A DNA stretch of 17,334 nucleotides from DAOVRL01 sp964459805 (GTDB lineage: Bacteria > Planctomycetota > Phycisphaerae > Sedimentisphaerales > Anaerobacaceae): NCBI GenBank assembly GCA_964459805.1, contig CAYWOD010000059.1, forward strand, positions 1 through 17,334. Direction: 5' to 3'. Of this stretch, positions 8,645-15,225 are shown piece by piece. Within the stretch, counting starts at the first letter, position 1, and each line of letters opens with the position of its first letter. A program made the translations under genes and the position numbers. Under the pieces are notes generated by a model, which was not told where the DNA came from, ran no database searches, and saw only the letters and a list, made by a program, of their open reading frames with translations.

Positions 8645-8712
8645 GTCATGCTGAGCCGTAGGCGAAGCATCCGGGGTTCGCACGCCAGATTCTTCGCTTC
8701 GCTCAGAATGAC
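8645..8712. repeat. Imperfect inverted repeat, REP/MITE-like (family with CTGAG arms)
   Basis: The left arm starts GTCATGCTGAGC at 8645 and continues to GCGAAGCAT (8662-8670). The right arm spans 8689-8712 and ends GCTTCGCTCAGAATGAC. The arms are near-complementary over about 25 bp, with a few mismatches and a spacer of about 18 bp. It fills the gap between lolD and the aminotransferase gene and encodes nothing. I recognise the CTTCGCTTCGCTCAGAATGAC-type arm as a form of dispersed intergenic repeat seen in several unrelated bacterial groups; copy number here is unknown. Confidence 0.75.
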
Positions 8713-8791
8713 AACTCCTCGATTCAGGTGTCACAGAGTACCAGTTTACGAAGGACAGAAACGAGATTCTTAACATGTACGGGGATTTGTT

Positions 8792-9658
8792 ATGGCTTTG
8801 AAGATTTGGCTGAACGGCAAACTCGTCGATGAGGCTGATGCGAGGGTGTCGGTTTTCGACCACGCCTTGCTTTACGGCGACGGGGTATTCGAGGGTATTC
8901 GCATCTACAACGGCAGGGTGTTCGAGCTGGAGGCCCATCTGCGACGGCTTTACGAGTCGGCCAAGGCGATTCGGCTTGAGATGTCGATGGACAAGATCGA
9001 GCTCGCCGGCGCGATTAAACAGACCGTTGAAGCCAACGGAATTGTAGATGGGTATATTCGGCTGGTGGTTACCCGCGGCGCTGGGACTCTGGGACTGAAT
9101 CCTTTTATTTGCAAGGACGGCAGTCTGTTCATCATAGCCGATACGATTCAGCTCTATCCGGAACAGCTATATGAGACGGGAATGAAGGTGGTCAGCGCGA
9201 CGACGGTCCGCAATCATCCTCTGGCGATTCCGCCCCAGGTAAAGAGCCTGAATTACCTCAATAGTATCCTGGCCAAGATTGAAGCACTGGACAATGACGT
9301 GCCCGAAGCGATTATGTATAACCACGAGGGGTACGTTGCCGAGGCGACGGCCGACAATGTTTTTATTGTCCGAGACGGCGTGATTTATACACCGCCGGTC
9401 GAAGCCGGCGCGCTGGAGGGAATAACGCGAAATCTCGTCATCAGACTGGCCAAGGCAGAGAGCCTTGAGGTGGTTGAGAAGAATCTAACGAGATATGATT
9501 TGTACATTTGTGATGAATTCTTCCTCACGGGCACGGCGGCAGAGGTCATCGGCATTGTCGAGATTGACGGCAGGACAATCGGCCAGGGCAAACCCGGGCC
9601 AATTACAAAGCTGCTGAGAGAGAAATTCTTCGAATACGCCCACGGGGATGGGAAGTAG
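8792..9658 (+). CDS. ilvE: Branched-chain amino acid aminotransferase (PLP fold type IV)
   Basis: A 288-residue cytoplasmic enzyme that transfers the amino group between glutamate and the 2-oxo acids of leucine, isoleucine and valine. Fold-type IV hallmarks: VFDHALLYGDGVFEGIR (21-37), the PLP Schiff-base lysine K151 in QVKSLNYLNSILAK (149-162), E184 in VAEATADNVF (182-191) that contacts the pyridine nitrogen, and LTGTAAEV (245-252) at the phosphate and substrate site. Length is normal. D-amino acid aminotransferase and aminodeoxychorismate lyase share the fold; the SLNYLNS region and TGTAAEV favour IlvE. A weak ribosome site GGGGA (8781-8785) precedes the ATG. The gene stands alone between two intergenic repeats. 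Confidence 0.9.
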   Translation: MALKIWLNGKLVDEADARVSVFDHALLYGDGVFEGIRIYNGRVFELEAHLRRLYESAKAIRLEMSMDKIELAGAIKQTVEANGIVDGYIRLVVTRGAGTLGLNPFICKDGSLFIIADTIQLYPEQLYETGMKVVSATTVRNHPLAIPPQVKSLNYLNSILAKIEALDNDVPEAIMYNHEGYVAEATADNVFIVRDGVIYTPPVEAGALEGITRNLVIRLAKAESLEVVEKNLTRYDLYICDEFFLTGTAAEVIGIVEIDGRTIGQGKPGPITKLLREKFFEYAHGDGK

Positions 9659-9669
9659 CGGGTTGTGCG

Positions 9670-9691
9670 TAGCCCTGCTATGCAGAGGCTA
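9670..9691 (+). terminator. Hairpin after ilvE, weak terminator candidate
   Basis: TAGCC-CTGC, loop TAT, GCAG-A-GGCTA: nine base pairs with one bulged A, starting 11 bp after the ilvE stop. What follows is only moderately T-rich, so transcript-end stabilisation is as likely as true termination. Confidence 0.35.
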
Positions 9692-9708
9692 TACTTCCTA
9701 AGTAGTAT

Positions 9709-9819
9709 CTGTTGCGGAAAGCCAAAACCGACAATGTCACCCCTGCGAAAGCAGGGGTCCATATCGAAAAACCTGGATTCCTGCTTTCGCAGGAATGACA
9801 AATGCTGTTTCCGCAACAG
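9709..9819. repeat. Nested inverted-repeat element, MITE/REPIN-like
   Basis: The outer perfect 12-bp inverted repeats are CTGTTGCGGAAA (9709-9720) and TTTCCGCAACAG (9808-9819). Between them lie two hairpins in opposite orientation: CCCCTGC-GAAA-GCAGGGG (9740-9757) and TTCCTGC-TTTC-GCAGGAA (9778-9795), flanked by TGTCA (9735-9739) and TGACA (9796-9800). The inner part is the REPIN/BIME arrangement of paired palindromes; the outer arms make the whole 111-bp unit symmetric. There is no coding capacity. It sits between ilvE and the minus-strand beta-barrel gene. Confidence 0.75.
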
Positions 9820-9837
9820 GAACTAAGTAATAAATAA

Positions 9838-9864
9838 GGGCTGCGAACCATTGGCTCACAGCCC
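9838..9864 (-). terminator. Rho-independent terminator of the beta-barrel gene
   Basis: Read on the minus strand, GGGCTGTGAGCC, loop AAT, GGTTCGCAGCCC forms a 12-bp stem with two G-T wobbles, followed directly by TTATTTATTACTT. It lies 46 bp after the stop codon of the minus-strand gene. The orientation of the T-rich tail assigns it to that gene, not to ilvE. Confidence 0.8.
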
Positions 9865-9910
9865 CTTGTTCACATTTTGCAAGATTCTGTCCTGCAAGCA
9901 ATGGGCGATA

Positions 9911-10699
9911 TTACTTTGTCCTGAAGATCAGACCTGCACAGACCGCATACGAATCACCGGTCCAGATGTATTCGGCATTGGCACTGCAGTTTTCAGCTAT
10001 CTCAGCCTGCACACCGATAACAGCGCCGAAAGTATCCATTTCCGTGACTGCTTTGACACGATGCTCCGGTCGCTCATCGGGCCCCTCTTCATCCAAGACG
10101 GCGCGCATCAAGAAATACCCCGCTCCGGCATAGACATTAGCAGACTCTGTCACTGCCCAGGTTGGGCCCGCCACGACTTGAATTTCGACAAAGTCAAGGT
10201 CGAAATCGGTGTCAGGATCCCCTTCATAGTAACTGGTGCCCATGTCCATGTCCCCCTCAAAACGGTTCCAAGTGAACTGAGCCACTCCACCCCAGATGAG
10301 GTCGGGAGACGGACGCCAGAAGGTAGTCCTCACACCGCCACCGATGGTAAAACCAACGTCGCCATCGCCCTCCAAGTCGCCCTCATAAGCTCCTCGTTCG
10401 AACTCCGGCTCTACGATTGCGCCTATGCGCCCAAATACATCCCAGTTGTCACTTGGACCGTACGCGAGGTTCACAAGAAGCTTGTGCATTTCAAGTTCAG
10501 CTTTTTTAGAGCTGTCACTACCGGCATGTCGATATCGGTGAACATCCATCTCACTGTAGGCCCATTCGAGACCTACTGAGCATTCACCTTGCTTCAGTTG
10601 AGAACCTAAGGGACCCACCGGGTCAAATGCCAGCGCGATAGAACCGGACAGCGCTACCACGGTGAACAGAGCCCCCAAGAACAATAATCTCTTCTTCAT
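9911..10699 (-). CDS. Exported outer-membrane beta-barrel protein, function unknown
   Basis: A 262-residue protein with a Sec signal peptide: KKR at 2-4, hydrophobic core about 5-22, ALA cleavage motif ending at 24. The mature part alternates hydrophobic and polar residues in strands such as VGLEWAYSEMDV, WDVFGRIGAIVEP, VGFTIGGGVRTTFW and VYAGAGYFLMRAV, separated by acidic, Gly-rich turns (EGDLEGDGD, EGDPDTDFDLD), as in small porin-like barrels. It ends near AVCAGLIFRTK, with no C-terminal aromatic BAM signal at the last residue. AAGGAGT (10705-10711 on the minus strand) gives a strong ribosome site 5 nt before the ATG. A terminator follows the gene, so it is probably monocistronic. An open frame on the opposite strand here is a shadow. 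No specific family could be assigned. Confidence 0.85.
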   Translation of the reverse strand: MKKRLLFLGALFTVVALSGSIALAFDPVGPLGSQLKQGECSVGLEWAYSEMDVHRYRHAGSDSSKKAELEMHKLLVNLAYGPSDNWDVFGRIGAIVEPEFERGAYEGDLEGDGDVGFTIGGGVRTTFWRPSPDLIWGGVAQFTWNRFEGDMDMGTSYYEGDPDTDFDLDFVEIQVVAGPTWAVTESANVYAGAGYFLMRAVLDEEGPDERPEHRVKAVTEMDTFGAVIGVQAEIAENCSANAEYIWTGDSYAVCAGLIFRTK

Positions 10700-10820
10700 A
10701 ACAAACTCCTTTCAATAAAGACTCATTCCGTCAACTCACAGACACTAAATGTATTGCATAGTGCTCCTAAACCTCAAACAACGTTTATGCGAACCCCATT
10801 TTTCAGTACTGTTCTGCACA

Positions 10821-10848
10821 TATATATCGGAATGTTGGAGCAAATCAA
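10821..10848 (-). promoter_or_regulatory. Candidate sigma70-type promoter for the beta-barrel gene
   Basis: On the minus strand, TTGATT (10843-10848) and TATATA (10821-10826) are separated by 16 nt, and a run of A/T lies directly upstream of the -35 box like an UP element. Transcription would start near 10814, giving an untranslated leader of about 115 nt before the ATG at 10699. This is from sequence resemblance only; each hexamer matches 4 of 6 positions. Confidence 0.4.
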
Positions 10849-10880
10849 TTAAAAAAAAAAGTTTTTTTAGGATTTTTTTG
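10849..10880. other. A/T tract (A10, G, T7, then T7)
   Basis: A run of ten A, one G and seven T (10851-10868), followed by a second T7 (10873-10879), lies in the 450-bp gap between the beta-barrel gene and rarA. It is placed to act as an UP element or bent DNA for the minus-strand promoter candidate. A7-C-T7 read on the other strand is too weak a hairpin for a terminator. Confidence 0.5.
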
Positions 10881-10950
10881 TGGGGGCTGTTGTGCAGGGA
10901 AAGATGAAAAGATAGGGTAACTGTTCACGAAAGGAAAACTGCGTTCTTGT

Positions 10951-11035
10951 GTCATTGCGAGGCTTAGGCCGAAGCAATCTCACATTTTCGCAACAGAGAG
11001 ATTGCCACGCTCGGCTCTGCCTCGCTCGCAATGAC
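10951..11035. repeat. Imperfect inverted repeat, REP/MITE-like (family with ATTGCGAG arms)
   Basis: The left arm starts GTCATTGCGAG (10951-10961) and runs to GAAGCAATCTC (10971-10981). The right arm starts GAGATTGCCACGCTC (10998-11012) and ends CTCGCTCGCAATGAC (11021-11035). The two are near-complementary over about 30 bp, with mismatches and a 16-bp spacer. It is non-coding, upstream of rarA. It resembles a widely dispersed intergenic repeat type and shares GTCAT...ATGAC ends with the element at 8645-8712. Confidence 0.75.
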
Positions 11036-11114
11036 ATAGAATGGCCAAAATTCGGCATATTAACCCGTGAACGGTTACAAGATAGGCGGTATTGGGCCTC
11101 TGGGAAATAAGTTT

Positions 11115-11143
11115 TCGACAGTTGTGGTCATCGGCGGTATAAT
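11115..11143 (+). promoter_or_regulatory. Strong sigma70-like promoter for rarA
   Basis: TCGACA (11115-11120, 5 of 6 match to TTGACA), a 17-nt spacer, then a perfect TATAAT (11138-11143). The expected start of transcription, 7-8 nt downstream, falls at 11150-11151, where the preferred rarA start codon (ATG 11151) lies. The message may therefore be leaderless. Confidence 0.6.
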
Positions 11144-11150
11144 GTGGCTA

Positions 11151-12539
11151 ATGTATGAGGATGGGCACGATAAAGCGTTGTTTGGCGGGCTTGAGCAGGC
11201 CAATATCGACTCCGCCGCTCCTCTGGCCGTTCGTATGAGACCGAGGAAACTTGGTGATTTTATCGGACAAAGGCATTTCCTTGGGTCCGATAAATTGCTG
11301 ACAAGGATGCTGGAGGCCGACAGGCTCACCAGCTTGATATTCTACGGGCCGCCCGGCGTCGGCAAGACTTCGCTGGCGATGGTGATTGCGAACTGCACAA
11401 AGGCCAAGTTTCACTATCTCAGTGCGCCTGCGGCCAGTGTTAAGGATATTCGCGGGATAATCAGTCGTGCCCGCGACAGACTCGCGGCCGGCGCGGTAAG
11501 GACCGTACTTTTCATCGATGAGATTCATCGCTTCAACCGTGCCCAGCAGGACGTTCTGCTGGATGATGTCGAGGCGGGGATTCTGATTCTTATTGGCGCC
11601 ACTACGGAGAACCCGTATTTTTCGGTGAACTCGCCGTTGATTTCGCGCAGCACGGTATTTCGTTTTGAGCCGCTTACCCAGGAAGACGTCTTGGGCTTGC
11701 TGAAGACTGCGATTGCAGACGGCGAACGGGGGCTTGGCGGATATGACATTGAGGCCGAGGACAGAGCGCTGAACTTTTTGGCGGTGATGTGCGACGGCGA
11801 TGCCAGGCGAGCGCTGACGGCTTTGGAGGTGGGCGTGTTGTCACAGGCGGCCCGCGAGCCCCAAGGCAAGATAAAATTTGACCTCGAAGTCGCCAAAGAG
11901 TCGATACAACAAAAGGCCATTGACTACGACGGCGCGGGCGATACGCACTATGATCTGGCAAGTGCTTTGCAGAAGAGTATGCGGGGCTCCGACCCCGATG
12001 CGACTGTTTATTGGCTGGCCCGGATGATAGCCGGGGGGGAGGACACGCGTTTTATTGCCCGACGGATTGCGATTTGTGCGGCCGAGGACGTGGGCAATGC
12101 CGACCCGATGGCGACTGTGTTGGCCGCTGCGGCTGTTCAGATATCCGAGTTTGTCGGTTTACCGGAGGCGCAGTTGGCGCTGGCGCAGGCGGCATTGTAT
12201 GTTGCCTGTGCTCCGAAGTCGAATGCTTCGGCTTGCGCGATTTGGCAGGCGATCGCCGACGTCAAGGAGCAGCCGACGGCGGCGGTGCCCAAGCATCTCA
12301 AGGACAGCCACTATGCGGCTGCGAAGAAGGCCGGCTTCGGAGCGGATTACAAGTATCCGCACAATTTCGAGGACGGCTTCGTGCCGCAGGAGTATCTCCC
12401 GGCGGCGGTGAAGAAAAAATACTACGGTCCAAAAGAAGCCGGTTTTGAAAAAAATATCAGGCGTTATTTACAAAAGCTGGAAAGCTTGATACAAAAGAGC
12501 AAATCTGTCGAAAAGAACGCCCGGAAGAAGGACAGTTGA
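11151..12539 (+). CDS. rarA: Replication-associated recombination protein RarA/MgsA (AAA+ ATPase)
   Basis: A 462-residue cytoplasmic AAA+ ATPase of the RarA/MgsA/WRNIP1 family, which acts at stalled replication forks. Visible: the N-terminal PLAVRMRPRKLGDFIGQRH (24-42) typical of the family, Walker A GPPGVGKT (66-73), Walker B LFIDEIHRFN (120-129), sensor 1 IGATTENP (148-155), the LISRS Arg-finger region (163-167) and DGDARRALTALE of sensor 2. The C-terminal tetramerisation domain carries AIDYDGAGDTHYD, GEDTRFIARR and the PNNF-like KYPHNFEDGF. The open frame extends to GTG 11067, but that extension has no ribosome site and a promoter lies inside it. ATG 11151 fits the family N-terminus; ATG 11142 is the alternative. 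The next gene begins at the base after its stop codon. Confidence 0.92.
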   Translation: MYEDGHDKALFGGLEQANIDSAAPLAVRMRPRKLGDFIGQRHFLGSDKLLTRMLEADRLTSLIFYGPPGVGKTSLAMVIANCTKAKFHYLSAPAASVKDIRGIISRARDRLAAGAVRTVLFIDEIHRFNRAQQDVLLDDVEAGILILIGATTENPYFSVNSPLISRSTVFRFEPLTQEDVLGLLKTAIADGERGLGGYDIEAEDRALNFLAVMCDGDARRALTALEVGVLSQAAREPQGKIKFDLEVAKESIQQKAIDYDGAGDTHYDLASALQKSMRGSDPDATVYWLARMIAGGEDTRFIARRIAICAAEDVGNADPMATVLAAAAVQISEFVGLPEAQLALAQAALYVACAPKSNASACAIWQAIADVKEQPTAAVPKHLKDSHYAAAKKAGFGADYKYPHNFEDGFVPQEYLPAAVKKKYYGPKEAGFEKNIRRYLQKLESLIQKSKSVEKNARKKDS

Positions 12540-13121
12540 ATGGACAAGGCCCAGTTGCGCCGCGAGCTGCAAAATAGTCTGCTTGCCATAGAAGCCGAGC
12601 AGAGGGAGCGGAAAAGCCGCCAAGCATGTGAGCATCTCGTCTCAACCGAGCAATTTGAAAACGCATCGACGGTAATGCTTTTCTTATCGCTTCCGCACGA
12701 GGTGGATACTTCCGAGGTCATCCTCGGCGCCTGGCAGCTTGGCAAGATAGTGGCTGTGCCGAAGGTTTCCTGGGAGCAGAGGCACATGATACCGGTGCAG
12801 ATAAACTCGCTGGAGACGGGTTTCTCGACGGGCGCCTGGGGTCTGCGAAATCCAACGCTAGGTATGCCGGTGCCGTTTGGGGACATTGATTTGGTAGTCA
12901 CGCCGGGCCTGGGGTTTGACAGGAAAGGCAATCGGCTCGGCCGCGGCGGGGCCTATTACGACAGGTTCTTCGCCCACGAGCAGGTCAGTGCGTGGAGATG
13001 CGGCTTTGCCTTCTCCGAGCAGGTGATTGACTCGGTACCTACAACGGACCACGATCAACCTATAGATTTATTAGTGACCGATGAGGAAATAGTCCACTTC
13101 GATAACCGGAAAGGAGAATAA
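12540..13121 (+). CDS. 5-formyltetrahydrofolate cyclo-ligase (5,10-methenyl-THF synthetase)
   Basis: A 193-residue cytoplasmic enzyme that uses ATP to convert 5-formyl-THF to 5,10-methenyl-THF, recovering folate for one-carbon metabolism. The C-terminal signature is clear: DLVVTPGLGFDRKGNRLGRG followed by GAYYDRFF (about 118-145). The N-terminus has the expected basic helix and the LFLSLPHEVDTSEVI stretch (48-62). Length is normal for the YgfA/Fau family. The ATG directly follows the rarA stop, with AGAAGGA just before it inside rarA, so translation is probably coupled. It is separated from the transpeptidase gene by 1 bp. Confidence 0.92.
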   Translation: MDKAQLRRELQNSLLAIEAEQRERKSRQACEHLVSTEQFENASTVMLFLSLPHEVDTSEVILGAWQLGKIVAVPKVSWEQRHMIPVQINSLETGFSTGAWGLRNPTLGMPVPFGDIDLVVTPGLGFDRKGNRLGRGGAYYDRFFAHEQVSAWRCGFAFSEQVIDSVPTTDHDQPIDLLVTDEEIVHFDNRKGE

Positions 13122-13122
13122 G

Positions 13123-14178
13123 ATGGCTCGTCGCTCTATCGGCTCACGGCGCCAGCCAAGGGGCCGGATGCAAAACAGAATATATATCGTCGCCGGGCTG
13201 ATTATAGTCATTGTCATGATTGCCGTTATTTATGGCCTTGGTCCATTCGGCAAGGATGAAGGCGCAACGCCAATAGACTCAAATGACGTTAATGTGCCTG
13301 AGGTCAACGTACCTGCAGTGAACGATATTGATGTTCCTGTGGTCAGACGTGCGGCCGAAGAGGAGCCGAATACCAAAGTCATCGAGGTTGCCCCCAAGGT
13401 GGATGTTGAGGCCAATCCCGAGGTGGCTGACTTGATTGCCGAGGCTATGACGCTCATCGATGCAAGCCCCAGCCGGATAATAGAGGCGCGTGAAAGGTTG
13501 AACGAGACGTTGGCGATGCCTATGAGCAAGGAGCAGCGCTCGCTCGTTGAGGTCCAGCTCTCCAGGCTCGCCGAAAAATGGCTGTTCAGCAGAACGATCT
13601 TTCCTCAGGATCAGCTTTGCGGGACTTACAAGGTCAAGCAGGGCGACCTGCTCAGCATAATCAGCAAGCAATTCAAAGTGCCGTATGAGATTCTTATGGA
13701 GATCAACCACATCAGGGATCCCAAAGCCTTGCGAGCAGGAGACACGATAAAGGTCATCAATGGCCCATTTCATGCGAGGGTATATCGTTCGGCTTTCACA
13801 ATGGACTTATATCTTCAGAACACTTTCATTCGGCGTTTTCCTGTGGGTCTTGGCAAGCCGGGTATGGAGACGCCGACGGGGCTTTGGCTCGTCAAGCCGG
13901 GCGGAAAGCTGGTTAAACCGGTTTGGACCGATCCTATCGGCGGCAAGACATATCACCCGGAAGACCCGGATTATCCCTTGGGCTCGAGATGGATTGCGCT
14001 GGACGGCAAAGAGGGGGCGGCGAAAGACAGGACCGGCTTTGCCATTCATGGGACGAAAGAGCCGGAGCAGATCGGGACGGCCGGCTCGCAGGGGTGCATC
14101 CGCCTTCACAACGGCGATGCCATATTCGTCTATAATCTTCTGGTGCCCGGCCATTCTTTTGTCAGGGTTGAAGATTGA
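13123..14178 (+). CDS. Membrane-anchored LysM/L,D-transpeptidase (YkuD domain)
   Basis: A 351-residue envelope enzyme. A cytoplasmic basic tail (RRSIGSRRQPRGR) precedes one transmembrane helix (about 20-39). A linker has repeated VP/NDV units (53-74), then comes a helical region (about 98-155). A LysM peptidoglycan-binding domain (about 167-213: GTYKVKQGDLLSIISKQF...LRAGDTIKVING) precedes a YkuD domain (about 215-350). Catalytic residues are H309 in AIHGTKEP and C325 in SQGCIRLHNGD, matching HGT-x-S-x-GC-x-R. The family forms 3-3 peptidoglycan cross-links or attaches proteins to the wall, implying a peptidoglycan sacculus. AAGGAG (13111-13116) lies 6 nt before the ATG. It is the third gene of the rarA-led cluster. 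Confidence 0.93.
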   Translation: MARRSIGSRRQPRGRMQNRIYIVAGLIIVIVMIAVIYGLGPFGKDEGATPIDSNDVNVPEVNVPAVNDIDVPVVRRAAEEEPNTKVIEVAPKVDVEANPEVADLIAEAMTLIDASPSRIIEARERLNETLAMPMSKEQRSLVEVQLSRLAEKWLFSRTIFPQDQLCGTYKVKQGDLLSIISKQFKVPYEILMEINHIRDPKALRAGDTIKVINGPFHARVYRSAFTMDLYLQNTFIRRFPVGLGKPGMETPTGLWLVKPGGKLVKPVWTDPIGGKTYHPEDPDYPLGSRWIALDGKEGAAKDRTGFAIHGTKEPEQIGTAGSQGCIRLHNGDAIFVYNLLVPGHSFVRVED

Positions 14179-14218
14179 AGTAACCGAGTGCTTTTTGGCT
14201 TTATTGGTAAATTAACGG

Positions 14219-15187
14219 ATGGTTTCAACAGGCTGGAGCGGCGGTGTGGCAGGTATCCCAAAGACGGCAGAAAACGTTCGAGAACCCGCATTCTGGGCGT
14301 GGACGGTCTCGATAGGCGTACATTTGATAGTGCTGACGGCCTTTGGGCTGCTCAGATTCTCCCGGGCCGAGGCCCGAGACGGGCATTGGCCTGTACCGAC
14401 GGCTAAGATAAGCCGTATAAGAAAGCTAACACAAGCCGTCCCTGTGATTCCGAAGCCGAAGATAAAGAAGCCGCCGCCGATACTGCGTAGCAGCCGGTTT
14501 ACAGAAATGACGGACAAATTATCGCCGGTCGGCCGGATCGTTGAAGCTGCGAAACCGTCCCTGCAAGGTTGGCCCGATACCAATCTGCCGGGGGCTTCGG
14601 GCTCAGCCGGTGAGCTTTCGTTGTCAAGCGGCAGGTTCTCAGGCACGGTTGAATTCTTCGGTAGCAGCATCAGGCAGCGTAAGGTCTGCTATCTTGTGGA
14701 TTGCTCGGGGAGCATGCTGGGTGTATTCGAGAAGGTGCGAAAAGAGCTTAAGGACTCGATAGCGGCTTTGAAGCCGGACCAGTATTTCTATGTCATATTC
14801 TTTGGCGCCGACAAGTTGTTCGAGCTTGGCGGCGGTCGGCTGCTGCGAGCGACACCCAAGGCCAAGTCCGCTGCTAATAGCCTCATTGACAGGATACAGC
14901 CTGCCGGGCGAACTAACGCCGCGGCGGCCCTCGAGAGGGTGGTGCAAATCCGCGACGGCAAAAGCCTGAACCCTTCGGTTGTCTATTTTCTCACGGACGG
15001 GTTCGAGCTGACGAGAGAGGATACGACGGGATTTTCGCAGAGAATAGCGAATTTGCGGAAGCGATTTGCACCGGCGGTGAAGATCAATACTATAGGCTTT
15101 TTCCCACAGGATGACGACCGCAGGATGTTAGAGACCATCGCAAGACAAAGCGGTGGCGAGTTTGTCTGTATTACCGGCGGCAGTTGA
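14219..15187 (+). CDS. VWA-domain protein with TonB-like N-terminus
   Basis: A 322-residue inner-membrane-anchored protein. The single transmembrane helix (about 27-45, WAWTVSIGVHLIVLTAFGLL) contains S31-x3-H35, the SxxxH spacing known to be needed in TonB for coupling to ExbBD. A Pro/Lys-rich periplasmic stretch follows (PVIPKPKIKKPPP, 75-87), then a low-complexity linker and a von Willebrand factor A domain (about 154-320). The MIDAS metal site looks complete: DCSGS (161-165), T232 in GRTNAAAAL, and D260 in YFLTDG. The genes for ExbB- and ExbD-like proteins follow directly. VWA domains bind proteins through a divalent metal, so this may be the force-transmitting partner of that motor; this is inference. 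No strong Shine-Dalgarno is seen before ATG 14219. Confidence 0.85.
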   Translation: MVSTGWSGGVAGIPKTAENVREPAFWAWTVSIGVHLIVLTAFGLLRFSRAEARDGHWPVPTAKISRIRKLTQAVPVIPKPKIKKPPPILRSSRFTEMTDKLSPVGRIVEAAKPSLQGWPDTNLPGASGSAGELSLSSGRFSGTVEFFGSSIRQRKVCYLVDCSGSMLGVFEKVRKELKDSIAALKPDQYFYVIFFGADKLFELGGGRLLRATPKAKSAANSLIDRIQPAGRTNAAAALERVVQIRDGKSLNPSVVYFLTDGFELTREDTTGFSQRIANLRKRFAPAVKINTIGFFPQDDDRRMLETIARQSGGEFVCITGGS

Positions 15188-15225
15188 GCCGAGAGTGTGG
15201 ATGTTTGACGTTTGAATGTCAAGAT

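Noticed and set aside
9851..10579. 242-codon plus-strand open frame over the beta-barrel gene
   Set aside because: The minus-strand gene has a signal peptide, a strong ribosome site and a matching terminator. The plus-strand frame has none of these.
8645..11035. CRISPR array
   Set aside because: The repeats are single palindromic elements of different sequence, without regular spacing or unique spacers, and no cas gene is present.
15184..15225. TTG 15184 as start of the ExbB-like gene
   Set aside because: It would add 14 residues with three Cys and has no ribosome site. A later ATG fits better, though the exact start stays open.
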